6,965 bases of DNA from JBHIBD01 sp046758865 (GCA_046758865.1 JBHIBD010000091.1:1-6965), one strand, 5' to 3'; positions 1 to 5,379 are shown, counted from the first letter of the stretch. Numbers and translations: made by a program. The notes: generated by a model from the sequence alone, not told the origin.

Positions 1-801
1 AAGGTCGAAAAACCACCTCCCCCTGAAAAACTGCTGAAAAAACAAGGCCGCGACATCCGCCAGATGTTCGCCTCCATCGCCCCAACATACGACCTCCTCA
101 ACCGTCTCTTGAGCCTGGGGTTCGACCGCAGGTGGCGAGAGCAGGCCGTTGAACTCAGCGAGTTACCAAAAATAGGGCAACTCCCTATGGTTGCACCTAC
201 AAAAGACATTAGGGTACTGGATATATGCACCGGCACAGCTGATTTGGCCATCGCATACTCCCAGAAGCTTGGCCCCCACGGTCGGGTTATAGGTTCAGAC
301 TTTTGCTGGGAGATGCTGGCACTTGCTCCTTCAAAACTGAAGGCACTCAAGACAGAAAACGGTAGCCCCATAGCGCTCGTCCAGGCCGATGCCCTCCGCC
401 TCCCGTTCCCCGACAACTCCTTCCACGTGGCCTCGGTGGCGTTTGGCATCAGGAACGTCTCCGACCTGAGAGACGGCGTGAAGGAGATGGTAAGGGTCAT
501 CATGCCAGGTGGTAAGGTGGTTATACTGGAATTTGGGCTGCCGGAAAGCCGTGTATTTAAGAGGGTCTACAACTTCTACTTTAACCAGGTGCTTCCCAGG
601 GTGGGCAATTTTTTATCGGCCATAGGCTCATCCGGGCGCACACGGGCCTACTCCTATCTGCCTGCCTCAGTAGGTGAGTTCCCTAACGCACGAGGACTGA
701 GAGAACTAATGGAATCCCTGGGCCTTGTAGACGTCAGGTCTCATCCCCTGAGCATGGGCATAGCAAACGTCCACATAGGCAAAAAACCCATTATGGGGTA
801 G
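1..801 (+). CDS. ubiE: UbiE/MenG demethylmenaquinone (2-polyprenyl-benzoquinol) C-methyltransferase, 5' partial
   Basis: This gene encodes the SAM-dependent C-methyltransferase of menaquinone and/or ubiquinone synthesis, a cytosolic enzyme acting on membrane-bound quinol precursors. The frame is open from base 1. Before the Met at 64 it reads K-K-Q-G-R-D-I-R-Q, the usual UbiE N-terminal lead-in to the M-F-A-S-I-A-P-T-Y-D block, so I treat the true start as lying left of the window rather than at 64. Visible family motifs, numbered from base 1, are: YDLLNRLLSLGFDRRWR (about residues 30-46); the SAM-binding loop VLDICTGTADLA (from about 72); DALRLPFPDNSFHVASVAFG (about 130-149), which is the first UbiE signature; MPGGKVVILEFGLP, the second; and YLPASVGEFP near the end. 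It closes with GIANVHIGKKP plus three residues, the normal UbiE terminus. A slightly long linker precedes the SAM motif. Nothing suggests inactivation. Ubiquinone versus menaquinone use cannot be told from this sequence. Confidence 0.95.
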   Translation, partial: KVEKPPPPEKLLKKQGRDIRQMFASIAPTYDLLNRLLSLGFDRRWREQAVELSELPKIGQLPMVAPTKDIRVLDICTGTADLAIAYSQKLGPHGRVIGSDFCWEMLALAPSKLKALKTENGSPIALVQADALRLPFPDNSFHVASVAFGIRNVSDLRDGVKEMVRVIMPGGKVVILEFGLPESRVFKRVYNFYFNQVLPRVGNFLSAIGSSGRTRAYSYLPASVGEFPNARGLRELMESLGLVDVRSHPLSMGIANVHIGKKPIMG

Positions 802-823
802 GGCACGGCCATGCCGCGCCTGG

Positions 824-865
824 AGCATAGGAGTAGTGAACGTCCACATGGGCAAAAAGCCTTTG
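824..865 (+). pseudogene. Diverged second copy of the last 14 codons of ubiE
   Basis: This stretch aligns without gaps to 751-792, the end of ubiE, with 32 of 42 bases identical. In codon register it reads SIGVVNVHMGKKPL against SMGIANVHIGKKPI. Seven of the ten base differences fall at third codon positions, and the amino-acid changes are conservative. This copy therefore seems to have diverged while still coding. It lies in a different frame from ubiE, has no stop after the Lys-Lys-Pro, and runs open to a TAG at 995-997 without further family resemblance. The match begins a few bases earlier (cctg/cctgg) with a one-base insertion. The likely reading is a leftover tail of a second ubiE allele or xenolog that was otherwise replaced or deleted. 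A simple old tandem duplication is the alternative. Confidence 0.6.
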
Positions 866-1041
866 ACTGGGGCCTGGAAAAGTGTATATAATTTCCCCTT
901 GTGCAGTGGCCTCCCAAAGTGTATGTATGTGGTGGCAGTAACACATCCTAGACAGATTAATCTGCTAAGAGATATATCAAATTCTCTGTCCCATTAGGCC
1001 ACAAGGTCTGCGCTATAACAAATAATAAAAAATCTGCAAAC
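866..1041. other. Non-coding gap between the ubiE tail copy and the tRNA
   Basis: No gene is recognised here. The stretch holds a perfect 12-bp palindrome, cagattaatctg, at 953-964, which could be an operator-like site, and an AT-rich run at 1012-1037 just upstream of the tRNA. TATAAC at about 1012-1017 could serve as a -10 box for the tRNA, but I see no convincing -35 element. Confidence 0.4.
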
Positions 1042-1114
1042 GGGCCCGTAGCTCAGTTGGTAGAGCGGTGGACTCATAATCCATTGGTCCCAGGTTCGAG
1101 TCCTGGCGGGCCCA
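1042..1114 (+). tRNA. tRNA with anticodon CAT (elongator Met or Ile2)
   Basis: A complete cloverleaf can be drawn by hand. The acceptor GGGCCCG (1042-1048) pairs with CGGGCCC (1107-1113). The D stem is GCTC/GAGC (1051-1054 and 1063-1066) with loop AGTTGGTA. The anticodon stem GTGGA/TCCAT (1068-1072 and 1080-1084) has one G-U closing pair and loop CTCATAA, giving CAT at 1075-1077. The T stem is CCAGG/CCTGG (1090-1094 and 1102-1106) with loop TTCGAGT, and A1114 is the discriminator. CCA is not encoded (CTT follows). The acceptor starts with a G-C pair as in elongators, which excludes an initiator with an unpaired first base. Elongator Met and lysidine-modified Ile2 share the CTCATAA loop, so I leave the identity open. 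The integrase relic lies just downstream on the opposite strand, its 3' end facing the 3' end of the tRNA. Confidence 0.95.
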
Positions 1115-1144
1115 CTTATACCACAAAGACTTGCAAAAAGCACA

Positions 1145-1405
1145 TATGCTTGACTGTCAAACAACTGTAAAATAAAGATTTTTCTACCCACTACTACCTC
1201 CTTTCCCTGCACCCTTTCACTAAAGCCTAGCTGATTCTCAAGTACACCTATAGCCCTTGCCTTGTGTTGCGGGGAAAGGTGGTTATATCGCAATGTCATC
1301 TCCAAGCTCTTGTGACCCATTAGTCCCCGAACCGTTGTGAGGTCTGTGGCAACATTACCAAATGAGATGCAAATGAATGTCTTAAAGTACGGAAGGTCAC
1401 ACCCC
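1145..1405 (-). pseudogene. Tyrosine recombinase (phage/XerCD-type integrase) C-terminal relic, frameshifted
   Basis: On the minus strand the catalytic C-terminus of a tyrosine recombinase can be read in two frames. The first part reads VTFRTLRHSFASHLVM (about 1398 down to 1352). After a shift of one base near 1350-1352 the family sequence resumes with TDLTTVRGLMGHKSLEMTLR, then YNHLSPQHKARAIGVLENQLG. The tail includes the L-M-G-H-K-S box and the nucleophile Tyr of T-L-R-Y. In intact relatives the first box is H-x-L-R-H; here the leading His is Arg (CGT, one transition from CAT). The N-terminal domain and the first catalytic Arg are absent: upstream of about 1405 the sequence turns into the 74-bp repeat at 1431. 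A frameshift, truncation and lost catalytic His together make this a pseudogene. After the Leu-Gly the frame stays open through the tRNA antisense to 994, so the original stop is lost or unrecognisable. Confidence 0.85.
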
Positions 1406-1430
1406 CGCCTATTTCCCCTCTACCATTGCG

Positions 1431-1504
1431 ACTGTCAAGTAAACACACTGAAAACACCCACAAATAAACAGGGGTCATGGAGAGGGTCACTGCCCTCAAA
1501 CCCA
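1431..1504 (+). repeat. 74-bp direct repeat, left copy
   Basis: The stretch matches 3091-3164 without gaps at a constant offset of 1,660 bp, with about nine mismatches. The best-conserved block is tgtcaagtaaacacactg followed by aaaacaccc. On the minus strand both copies contain acttgaca and read open for about 22 codons to the same TGA, but the differences between copies are not biased to third positions, so I regard the repeat as non-coding. It starts about 25 bp from the point where integrase similarity ends, and may mark the boundary of the accessory segment or the rearrangement that truncated the integrase. Confidence 0.85.
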
Positions 1505-1567
1505 TAACTTGTGGTTTCCCTTTGCTTCATTAGTTTCCATAGAAATAGACAATTTTGGATATGCTAA

Positions 1568-1763
1568 TACAATTTCGTTCACTCCAATATGCCAGTACTC
1601 CTACCAGAACCCTTCTCAACAACTGTGGAAGGATGCAAAAGCTTTTCCTGACCAGGCATAAGTCTATAGTTTTCAAAACGATACATATCTTTGTAAAAAG
1701 TGAATAACCTTGCCATACAAATCTTGTAAATACCATGTAACTTGGCATTTTAATTGCAATTTC
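1568..1763 (+). repeat. Diverged direct repeat, copy A (upstream of the first zinc-protein gene)
   Basis: This copy corresponds to 2252-2417. Shared blocks in the same order are tacaatttcgt (1568-1578), ccagta/ccagtg, ctgaccaggc-taagtctatag (from about 1649), ttggcatt and aattgc near the end. Copy A carries roughly 35 extra bases before ctgaccaggc. Its first part translates as Y-N-F-V then P-V-L, matching the end of the small ORF at 2153-2314, but an in-frame TAA stands immediately before it at 1565-1567. Copy A is thus the decayed 3' end of a paralogue of that ORF plus its downstream spacer. Confidence 0.65.
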
Positions 1764-1894
1764 TGAGCTGGTGGCTATGCCCAGACTGGTAAGACCTGTG
1801 TCATAGAGAGAGGCAGAAGCAGTGATTCAAAGGCCCATCTCTAGGGGCAAGCAATACAAATCTGATAAGCCCGAAGGAATAAAGGGGTGGTTAC

Positions 1895-2128
1895 ATGGCC
1901 AACAAGTTGCAAGTGCGACATAAAATAAGTCCCAGGGTAAGCGCATATATAAGGGTACGTAGCTGTCTTATGTGCGGCAAGACTTTTAGGAGTGCTGGCC
2001 CGCATAACCGCAGATGTGGTAGATGTAGTAGGCGTATGGCGCACGACGGGAGTTGTTATTATGAACCAACCATTTATTCATTTTATCCGATGGAGCGTGG
2101 CCACATCAAAAGCCGTCCTCCCCAGTAG
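1895..2128 (+). CDS. Small CxxC...CxxC zinc-ribbon-like protein (77 aa)
   Basis: This is a short, basic protein of unknown function. The start is supported by a purine-rich aaaggggtgg about six bases upstream of the ATG. Residues 24-44 carry C24-x2-C27-x13-C41-x2-C44 in the context RSCLMCGKTFRSAGPHNRRC, a four-Cys treble-clef or zinc-ribbon pattern that probably binds one zinc. The stretch before and after is rich in Arg and Lys, which would suit nucleic-acid binding. The C-terminus is Tyr/Pro-rich and has no recognisable domain. Short proteins with this C-x-x-C-G-x-x-F-R-S knuckle are common on phages and integrative elements, where most remain hypothetical. It is the first of four small plus-strand genes between the 74-bp repeats and follows repeat copy A by about 130 bp. 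That it is a real gene is fairly secure; any specific role would be guesswork. Confidence 0.7.
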   Translation: MANKLQVRHKISPRVSAYIRVRSCLMCGKTFRSAGPHNRRCGRCSRRMAHDGSCYYEPTIYSFYPMERGHIKSRPPQ

Positions 2129-2152
2129 CGGCGTCTAAAAAGGTAATCTTTA

Positions 2153-2314
2153 ATGGATAAGATACCCCTGAAAGGGTGCAGGGTTGCTACAAATCCTGTT
2201 GGATTGGAAGCTACAATTAATGGAGTTAAATCCTGGCATATGCCAGCATCGTACAATTTCGTACCTACCGATATAATACCAGTGCTTTTTTATGAGTGTT
2301 CTGACCAGGCGTAA
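2153..2314 (+). CDS. Hypothetical small protein (53 aa), paralogue relic present in repeat copy A
   Basis: An ATG at 2153 preceded by aaaaagg (about nine bases away) opens a 53-codon frame ending in TAA at 2312-2314. The product begins MDKIPLKGCRVATNPVGLEA and continues with WHMPASYNFVPTDIIPVLFY, a mixed composition that looks protein-like rather than random. Its best support is the paired repeat. Copy A at 1568 onward encodes Y-N-F-V-H-S-N-M-P-V-L against Y-N-F-V-P-T-D-I-I-P-V-L here, with silent differences at GTT/GTA, GTA/GTG and CTC/CTT. The gene lies 24 bp after the first zinc-protein gene and may be co-transcribed with it. There are no membrane segments and no Cys pair. A perfect 14-bp palindrome, ctggcatatgccag, lies inside the frame at 2233-2246. 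I do not recognise the family. Confidence 0.5.
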   Translation: MDKIPLKGCRVATNPVGLEATINGVKSWHMPASYNFVPTDIIPVLFYECSDQA

Positions 2315-2417
2315 GTCTATAGTTTATAGAGCAATAGATGTCATTACAAAAGTGGAATACCTTGTCATAGCAATCTTGCAAAAATTCTATAGCTTGGCAT
2401 TGCAATTGCGTTTTTCT
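2252..2417 (+). repeat. Diverged direct repeat, copy B (end of the 53-aa ORF plus downstream spacer)
   Basis: This is the counterpart of 1568-1763. It covers the last 21 codons of the 53-aa ORF and about 100 bp of AT-rich spacer after it, including ctgaccaggc-taagtctatag from 2301 and ttggcatt, caattgc at about 2394-2407. The spacer part is roughly three-quarters identical between copies, with small indels. In each case a Cys-containing small gene follows, after about 130 bp for copy A and 55 bp for copy B. Confidence 0.65.
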
Positions 2418-2471
2418 CCAATGTCCCGTAGGGAACCTTGAAAATGTCCAATGCAATATGGGGTAATGAAT

Positions 2472-2675
2472 ATGGCGTCAAAAACTTGTCAAATTAAAGT
2501 AATTCATGAATCTACGCACCTAGACGCTGTGCCTTGTCATAACAAGGCCGTGGCTACGATCAAATTCTACCATCCAGACCCTTACACACAAGATGAACTG
2601 CTAGTATGCAAGAGACATTTAGAGGCTCGTAGGAATTGGCAGGGTTACGGTAGATATGCGTTTGAAGAAGACTAA
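2472..2675 (+). CDS. Small Cys/His protein with C...CxxH pattern (67 aa)
   Basis: I do not recognise a named family. Three in-frame ATGs are available, at 2451, 2466 and 2472. I chose 2472 because atggggt ends seven bases before it, whereas 2451 has no Shine-Dalgarno-like sequence. The 2451 start would add seven residues. The protein has C6, then PCHNKAVATIKFY with C22, and ends its core with LLVCKRHLE, that is C46-x2-H49. The layout of a Cys, a following Ala a few residues later, a beta-like stretch and then C-x-x-H-L is a recurrent pattern in small phage and actinobacterial proteins and suggests a zinc site of one Cys plus the C-x-x-H pair. The tail is aromatic and acidic (W-Q-G-Y-G-R-Y-A-F-E-E-D). 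It lies 27 bp before the next small gene, probably in one transcript with it. Confidence 0.65.
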   Translation: MASKTCQIKVIHESTHLDAVPCHNKAVATIKFYHPDPYTQDELLVCKRHLEARRNWQGYGRYAFEED

Positions 2676-2702
2676 GACATATCAACAGGTAAGGAGAGAT
2701 TT

Positions 2703-2894
2703 ATGGAAGTAATATACAGCAAAACGGTGGTTAAACCAGGCGTTAGGTGCCCGAACTGTGGGAATGATAGCTTCCTAGATGCTAGAATCAAATACGGCTG
2801 TAGCACTGGACTAGATATGGAACTGTGGAAATGCGTAAATTGTGGCAATGTGTATAATCATTTGTATCCAAAACGGGAATTACAGAAACGGTAA
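2703..2894 (+). CDS. Small zinc-ribbon protein (63 aa)
   Basis: The ATG is preceded by aaggagag at a good distance, the clearest ribosome-binding site of the accessory segment. The product has two zinc knuckles: VRCPNCGNDSF with C16-x2-C19 and WKCVNCGNVYN with C44-x2-C47, separated by about 25 residues that include an extra Cys at 33. That is the classic zinc-ribbon arrangement of two beta-hairpins, seen in rubredoxin-like and transcription-factor-like domains. Ribbons of this kind act in DNA, RNA or protein binding; the substrate here cannot be inferred. The C-terminus is short and basic (K-R-E-L-Q-K-R). It is the last small gene before the right-hand 74-bp repeat. Confidence 0.75.
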   Translation: MEVIYSKTVVKPGVRCPNCGNDSFLDARIKYGCSTGLDMELWKCVNCGNVYNHLYPKRELQKR

Positions 2895-3090
2895 AACAGT
2901 AAGCCATATTATCTGACCAGTTCTACAGCACTGCTCACTTTTTATGCCCTCTCCCCTTACCCGATAAGCGTTCGCACGCGTGAAGTTGCCCCACTGGTTA
3001 CCAGCGCAACCTCTCAGAGATTTGATCCGCCCTACCCCTCATGAGGCATCCATAGTATCATCACCATCTTTGTTCTCATACTGTCAAGTG
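2895..3090. other. Non-coding gap before the right-hand 74-bp repeat
   Basis: I see no supportable gene on either strand. Two small dyads are present: ctggttaccag at 2993-3003 and an 8-bp palindrome cacgcgtg within 2976-2983. Neither is followed by a T run, so they are not obvious terminators. The sequence ctgaccag at about 2914-2921 matches the core word of the 1568/2252 repeat, but the similarity does not extend. Confidence 0.4.
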
Positions 3091-3164
3091 ATTGTCAAGT
3101 AAACACACTGAAAACACCCTCAAATAAACAAGGGTCACGGAGAGGGCCACTCCCCACAATCCCT
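3091..3164 (+). repeat. 74-bp direct repeat, right copy
   Basis: This is the ungapped counterpart of 1431-1504 with about nine differences. Just upstream the word ctgtcaagtgattgtcaagt contains a doubled tgtcaagt (from 3082 and from 3093), so on the minus strand acttgaca occurs twice in tandem. The two 74-bp copies enclose all the small Cys-rich genes. No recombinase fragment is seen next to this copy. Confidence 0.85.
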
Positions 3165-3261
3165 AATAGAATCAAATATTTGGTACTAAACAGGAAAACA
3201 ACCGACCTAAAGGAAAGTAAATGTCAATCAACTTATGACAGGGTTAATCCCCATCATGAAA

Positions 3262-3413
3262 GTCCCGGCCTTCCCTGAAGTAAAATTTCTGTTTGTGGCA
3301 AGGCTGTAGTAGCCAACAGGGTGGACGGTGTACCTGAGATAGTAGTGGATGGAGAGACGTGCCTGCTGGTCCCACCTAAAGCGGGGCCTTTGCAGGTCTT
3401 CTGTACCACCTAG
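3262..3413 (+). pseudogene. Glycosyltransferase family 4 relic (donor-binding region)
   Basis: In the frame of 3288-3413 the translation reads SVCGKAVVANRVDGVPEI, then VVDGETCLLVPPK, and stops at TAG 3411. This is the highly characteristic C-terminal block of GT4 glycosyltransferases, which usually read A-C-G-K-P-V-V-A-T-x-V-G-G-V-P-E-I-V followed by D-G-E-T-G-L-L-V-P-P. One frame over, just upstream, A-F-P-E-V (about 3268-3282) matches the preceding G-F-P-E-V of the same block, implying a frameshift and a small deletion near 3282-3290. There is no start codon, N-terminal domain or C-terminal helix, so only a fragment remains. The family transfers sugars from nucleotide donors in polysaccharide, LPS or glycolipid synthesis. 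A fragment resembling the missing C-terminus lies beyond the next gene on the opposite strand (5236-5303). Confidence 0.8.
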
Positions 3414-3527
3414 CCCCATACAAGCTCCTGAAGGCAAAAATGATAGTGACAGGAGTACCCCGGCTTGACGGCTATCGAGAAACATGATATACAGTTTGCC
3501 ACACTGCTAATGTTCTGGAAATAAAAA
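3414..3527. other. Remnant sequence between the GT4 relic and the sulfatase-like gene
   Basis: A plus-strand frame reads K-A-K-M-I-V-T-G-V-P-R-L-D-G-Y (about 3431-3475) before a TGA. It faintly recalls the start of a P-loop sulfotransferase (usually T-G-x-P-R-S-G-T), but the P-loop itself is not there. I do not call a gene. The sulfatase-like start at 3528 has only a weak ggaaa as a ribosome-binding site. Confidence 0.25.
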
Positions 3528-5204
3528 ATGGGAAAGCCCAATATACTGCTTCTAGTACTGGACGCCGCAAGGGCAGACCGCTTCTCCTGCTATGGGTACC
3601 ACCGAAAGACCACTCCAAATATTGACAGGTTAGCCCAAGAAGGTACTATATTTCTCAACCATTACGCTGCCGCCAATGAAACCTTTCCGTCCCATGTCTC
3701 CATCTTTACCGGCATACACCCCTACTTCCACGGGGCCGCTGTAAACCGCTCCCAATACGATGGGAGGTACCCCACTATACAGGAGACACTGAGCGAACTG
3801 GGCTACCAGACTATCGGGCTTTCTTACAATCCCCATATTGCCCCTCTCAGGGGGATTACAAGAGGTTTTAAGATATATCACGAGATATGGAAAAGGGAAC
3901 ATCCGGAAGAGGCCCATAAGATATGGGAAATGGAGAAGCTTGAGAATGATAATGCAAAAGAGAGCCCTTTTTGGCCATCGCTATCCCAAGGTAAACATTG
4001 CCTACGCCACTCATATCCCAGCAAAGACAAAAGAAAGAGGGGTTACTTAAGAACACTCATCAGACAAGCAAGGAAGGACTTAATAAAACATCTGGATAAT
4101 ATCCAGCGGTTTGCCCGTGTACCTAACTTCCTTGATGCGCTATCACACCCCCTCAGGAAAAGGAGAAAGTGCCGCAAGTACAAAAGACGATTAGAAAAAT
4201 ATGACAAGGACAAAGGAGGGAAGATAATAATCAACATCATAAAGGAGGAGATAAAAAGATGCAAAAGCGAAAATAGCAATTTCTATATCTTCGCCAATCT
4301 GCTCGAACCGCACTGGCCCTATCTGCCCCCGAAGGGATTTAGAAATCTTTTCCACCAGGATGAAATTACTTCTTACAATGCACTCTGCTACCTAATAACC
4401 AAACGTAAATTGAGTTTCACAACCAAACTGTCACCGGAGGATTGGGTAATTATCAACGCTTTGTACGATGCTGGTCTGGTTTATACTGATGCCCTTCTAG
4501 GGGACCTATTCTCGTTCATGGAAAGTGAAGGAATTATGAATGAGACTTTAATTGCCATCACCTCAGACCACGGGGAGCTTTTAGGGGAACACGGGCTGGT
4601 AAAGCACGGCACAGGCCTTTATGAGCCACTAATCAAGACACCGTTGGTAGTAAGATATCCCGAAAGGTTCAAATGCGGTCACCGCGAGAACAGGTTGGCC
4701 CAGTCAATAGATTTCTTCCCTACCATTCTGGACCTGGTGGATGCAGGAGAAAAGAGGAGTTCATTCAACCACAAGGGTATCAGCCTTTGCCCTGACAAGC
4801 TTAAAGAACTAGAGGACCGATTCATTATCATTGACGACATCAAGCGGGACGGGGCCCATACACGCCCCGAGCTGCAGAAAGATGCAAACGTAATAGAAAG
4901 GGCCATCATCACCCAAAAGTATAAATACGTCTGGAGTAACTCCGGAAGGCACCGGCTTCACAACATAAAGGAAGACCCATTAGAGGAGAAAAACCTCTAT
5001 TCCGAGGACCATAGACCCATAATAGAGACCCTCCATACAAAGATGGCAAACTGGTATCAAGAGCAACTGAGCTCCCAGCAAGACTTCGACCTGTACCGAT
5101 ACGATTACACCAGAGCAGAACTAGACACCCTTCCCCCAGGGGCCCAAAGAGATGAAGTAAAGAGGCTCGAAAAAATGCTAAAAGAGCTGGGTTATATGGA
5201 ATAG
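3528..5204 (+). CDS. Sulfatase/alkaline-phosphatase-superfamily hydrolase or transferase, Thr-type active site (558 aa)
   Basis: The protein has the full fold of the superfamily. Residues 4-17 read PNILLLVLDAARAD, with D12 as a metal ligand. TFPSHVSIFTG at 52-62 is the nucleophile loop. ANLLEPHWPY has H262, SDHGELLGEHG has the D347/H348 metal ligands, and KHG at 359-361 is conserved. The C-terminal strand motif HNIKEDP (478-484) is usual for arylsulfatase-like proteins. Classical sulfatases have C/S-x-P-S-R for formylglycine formation; here the position is Thr52 and the Arg is His. This points to the Thr-type enzymes (phosphodiesterase or phosphoglycerol/phosphoethanolamine-transferase-like) rather than a true sulfatase. 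There is no signal peptide or membrane segment, so it is probably cytosolic. A strongly basic insert spans about 160-250. GT4 remnants on both sides suggest a polysaccharide context; the substrate is unknown. The start at 3528 is natural, since the first beta-strand follows at once. Confidence 0.88.
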   Translation: MGKPNILLLVLDAARADRFSCYGYHRKTTPNIDRLAQEGTIFLNHYAAANETFPSHVSIFTGIHPYFHGAAVNRSQYDGRYPTIQETLSELGYQTIGLSYNPHIAPLRGITRGFKIYHEIWKREHPEEAHKIWEMEKLENDNAKESPFWPSLSQGKHCLRHSYPSKDKRKRGYLRTLIRQARKDLIKHLDNIQRFARVPNFLDALSHPLRKRRKCRKYKRRLEKYDKDKGGKIIINIIKEEIKRCKSENSNFYIFANLLEPHWPYLPPKGFRNLFHQDEITSYNALCYLITKRKLSFTTKLSPEDWVIINALYDAGLVYTDALLGDLFSFMESEGIMNETLIAITSDHGELLGEHGLVKHGTGLYEPLIKTPLVVRYPERFKCGHRENRLAQSIDFFPTILDLVDAGEKRSSFNHKGISLCPDKLKELEDRFIIIDDIKRDGAHTRPELQKDANVIERAIITQKYKYVWSNSGRHRLHNIKEDPLEEKNLYSEDHRPIIETLHTKMANWYQEQLSSQQDFDLYRYDYTRAELDTLPPGAQRDEVKRLEKMLKELGYME

Positions 5205-5235
5205 GTGATAGTAGAACCTAGCTAAGAAGTCTTGC

Positions 5236-5379
5236 TTAAAAGTCTTTGTACAAATCAATATATTCATCTGCTGTCCTGTCTATAGAAAATCTCTCCCTAC
5301 AACTCTTAAATAAACACTTGAAAATAGAAGCAAAACTGCATATTCTCAAAATGTCCGCAGAAGAACATAAAACATCCTC
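5236..5379 (-). pseudogene. Fragment resembling a glycosyltransferase-4 C-terminus
   Basis: On the minus strand a frame open from 5379 ends at a TAA (5236-5238) with the residues SCRERFSIDRTADEYIDLY followed by K-D-F. This matches the terminal helix typical of GT4 enzymes (R-E-R-F-S-x-E-R-x-x-x-E-Y-x-x-L-Y). Only about the last 22 residues (5236-5303) are convincing; the sequence before them (L-R-I-C-S-F-A-S-I-F-K-C-L-F-K) is not recognisable. There is no start codon or ribosome-binding site. The fragment faces the sulfatase-like gene tail to tail and is the part of GT4 missing from the relic at 3262-3413, which lies on the other strand. The match is short, so confidence is moderate. Confidence 0.5.

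Noticed and set aside
1085..1114. Search for an attachment-site duplication of the tRNA 3' end
   Set aside because: Reading downstream I found no second copy of the tRNA 3' segment in the window, so no attR can be called and tRNA insertion remains unproven.
994..1140. Integrase frame continuing through the tRNA antisense to 994
   Set aside because: Translation across the tRNA gives the A-R-T-R-T-W-D type peptide produced by any antisense tRNA. It is a read-through artefact and not integrase protein.
1530..1748. Minus-strand 72-codon frame, and the similar one at 2265-2456
   Set aside because: These overlap the direct-repeat copies; the duplicate breaks the equivalent frame with stops, and composition and ribosome-binding sites are poor. 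The plus-strand reading is better supported.
1773..1923. Plus-strand frame just before the first zinc-protein gene (R-E-A-E-A-V-I-Q-R-P-I-S-R-G-K)
   Set aside because: It contains an in-frame TAG, overlaps the better-supported start at 1895 and has no recognisable family.
2184..2218. CRISPR-repeat-like dyad (aatcc tgtt ggatt flanked by gctac on both sides)
   Set aside because: It occurs once only, has no spacer periodicity and no cas genes nearby, and lies inside the frame of the 53-aa ORF.
3431..3475. Possible sulfotransferase P-loop start (M-I-V-T-G-V-P-R)
   Set aside because: The motif ends in L-D-G-Y instead of S-G-T, and a stop follows within a few residues. Too short to call.
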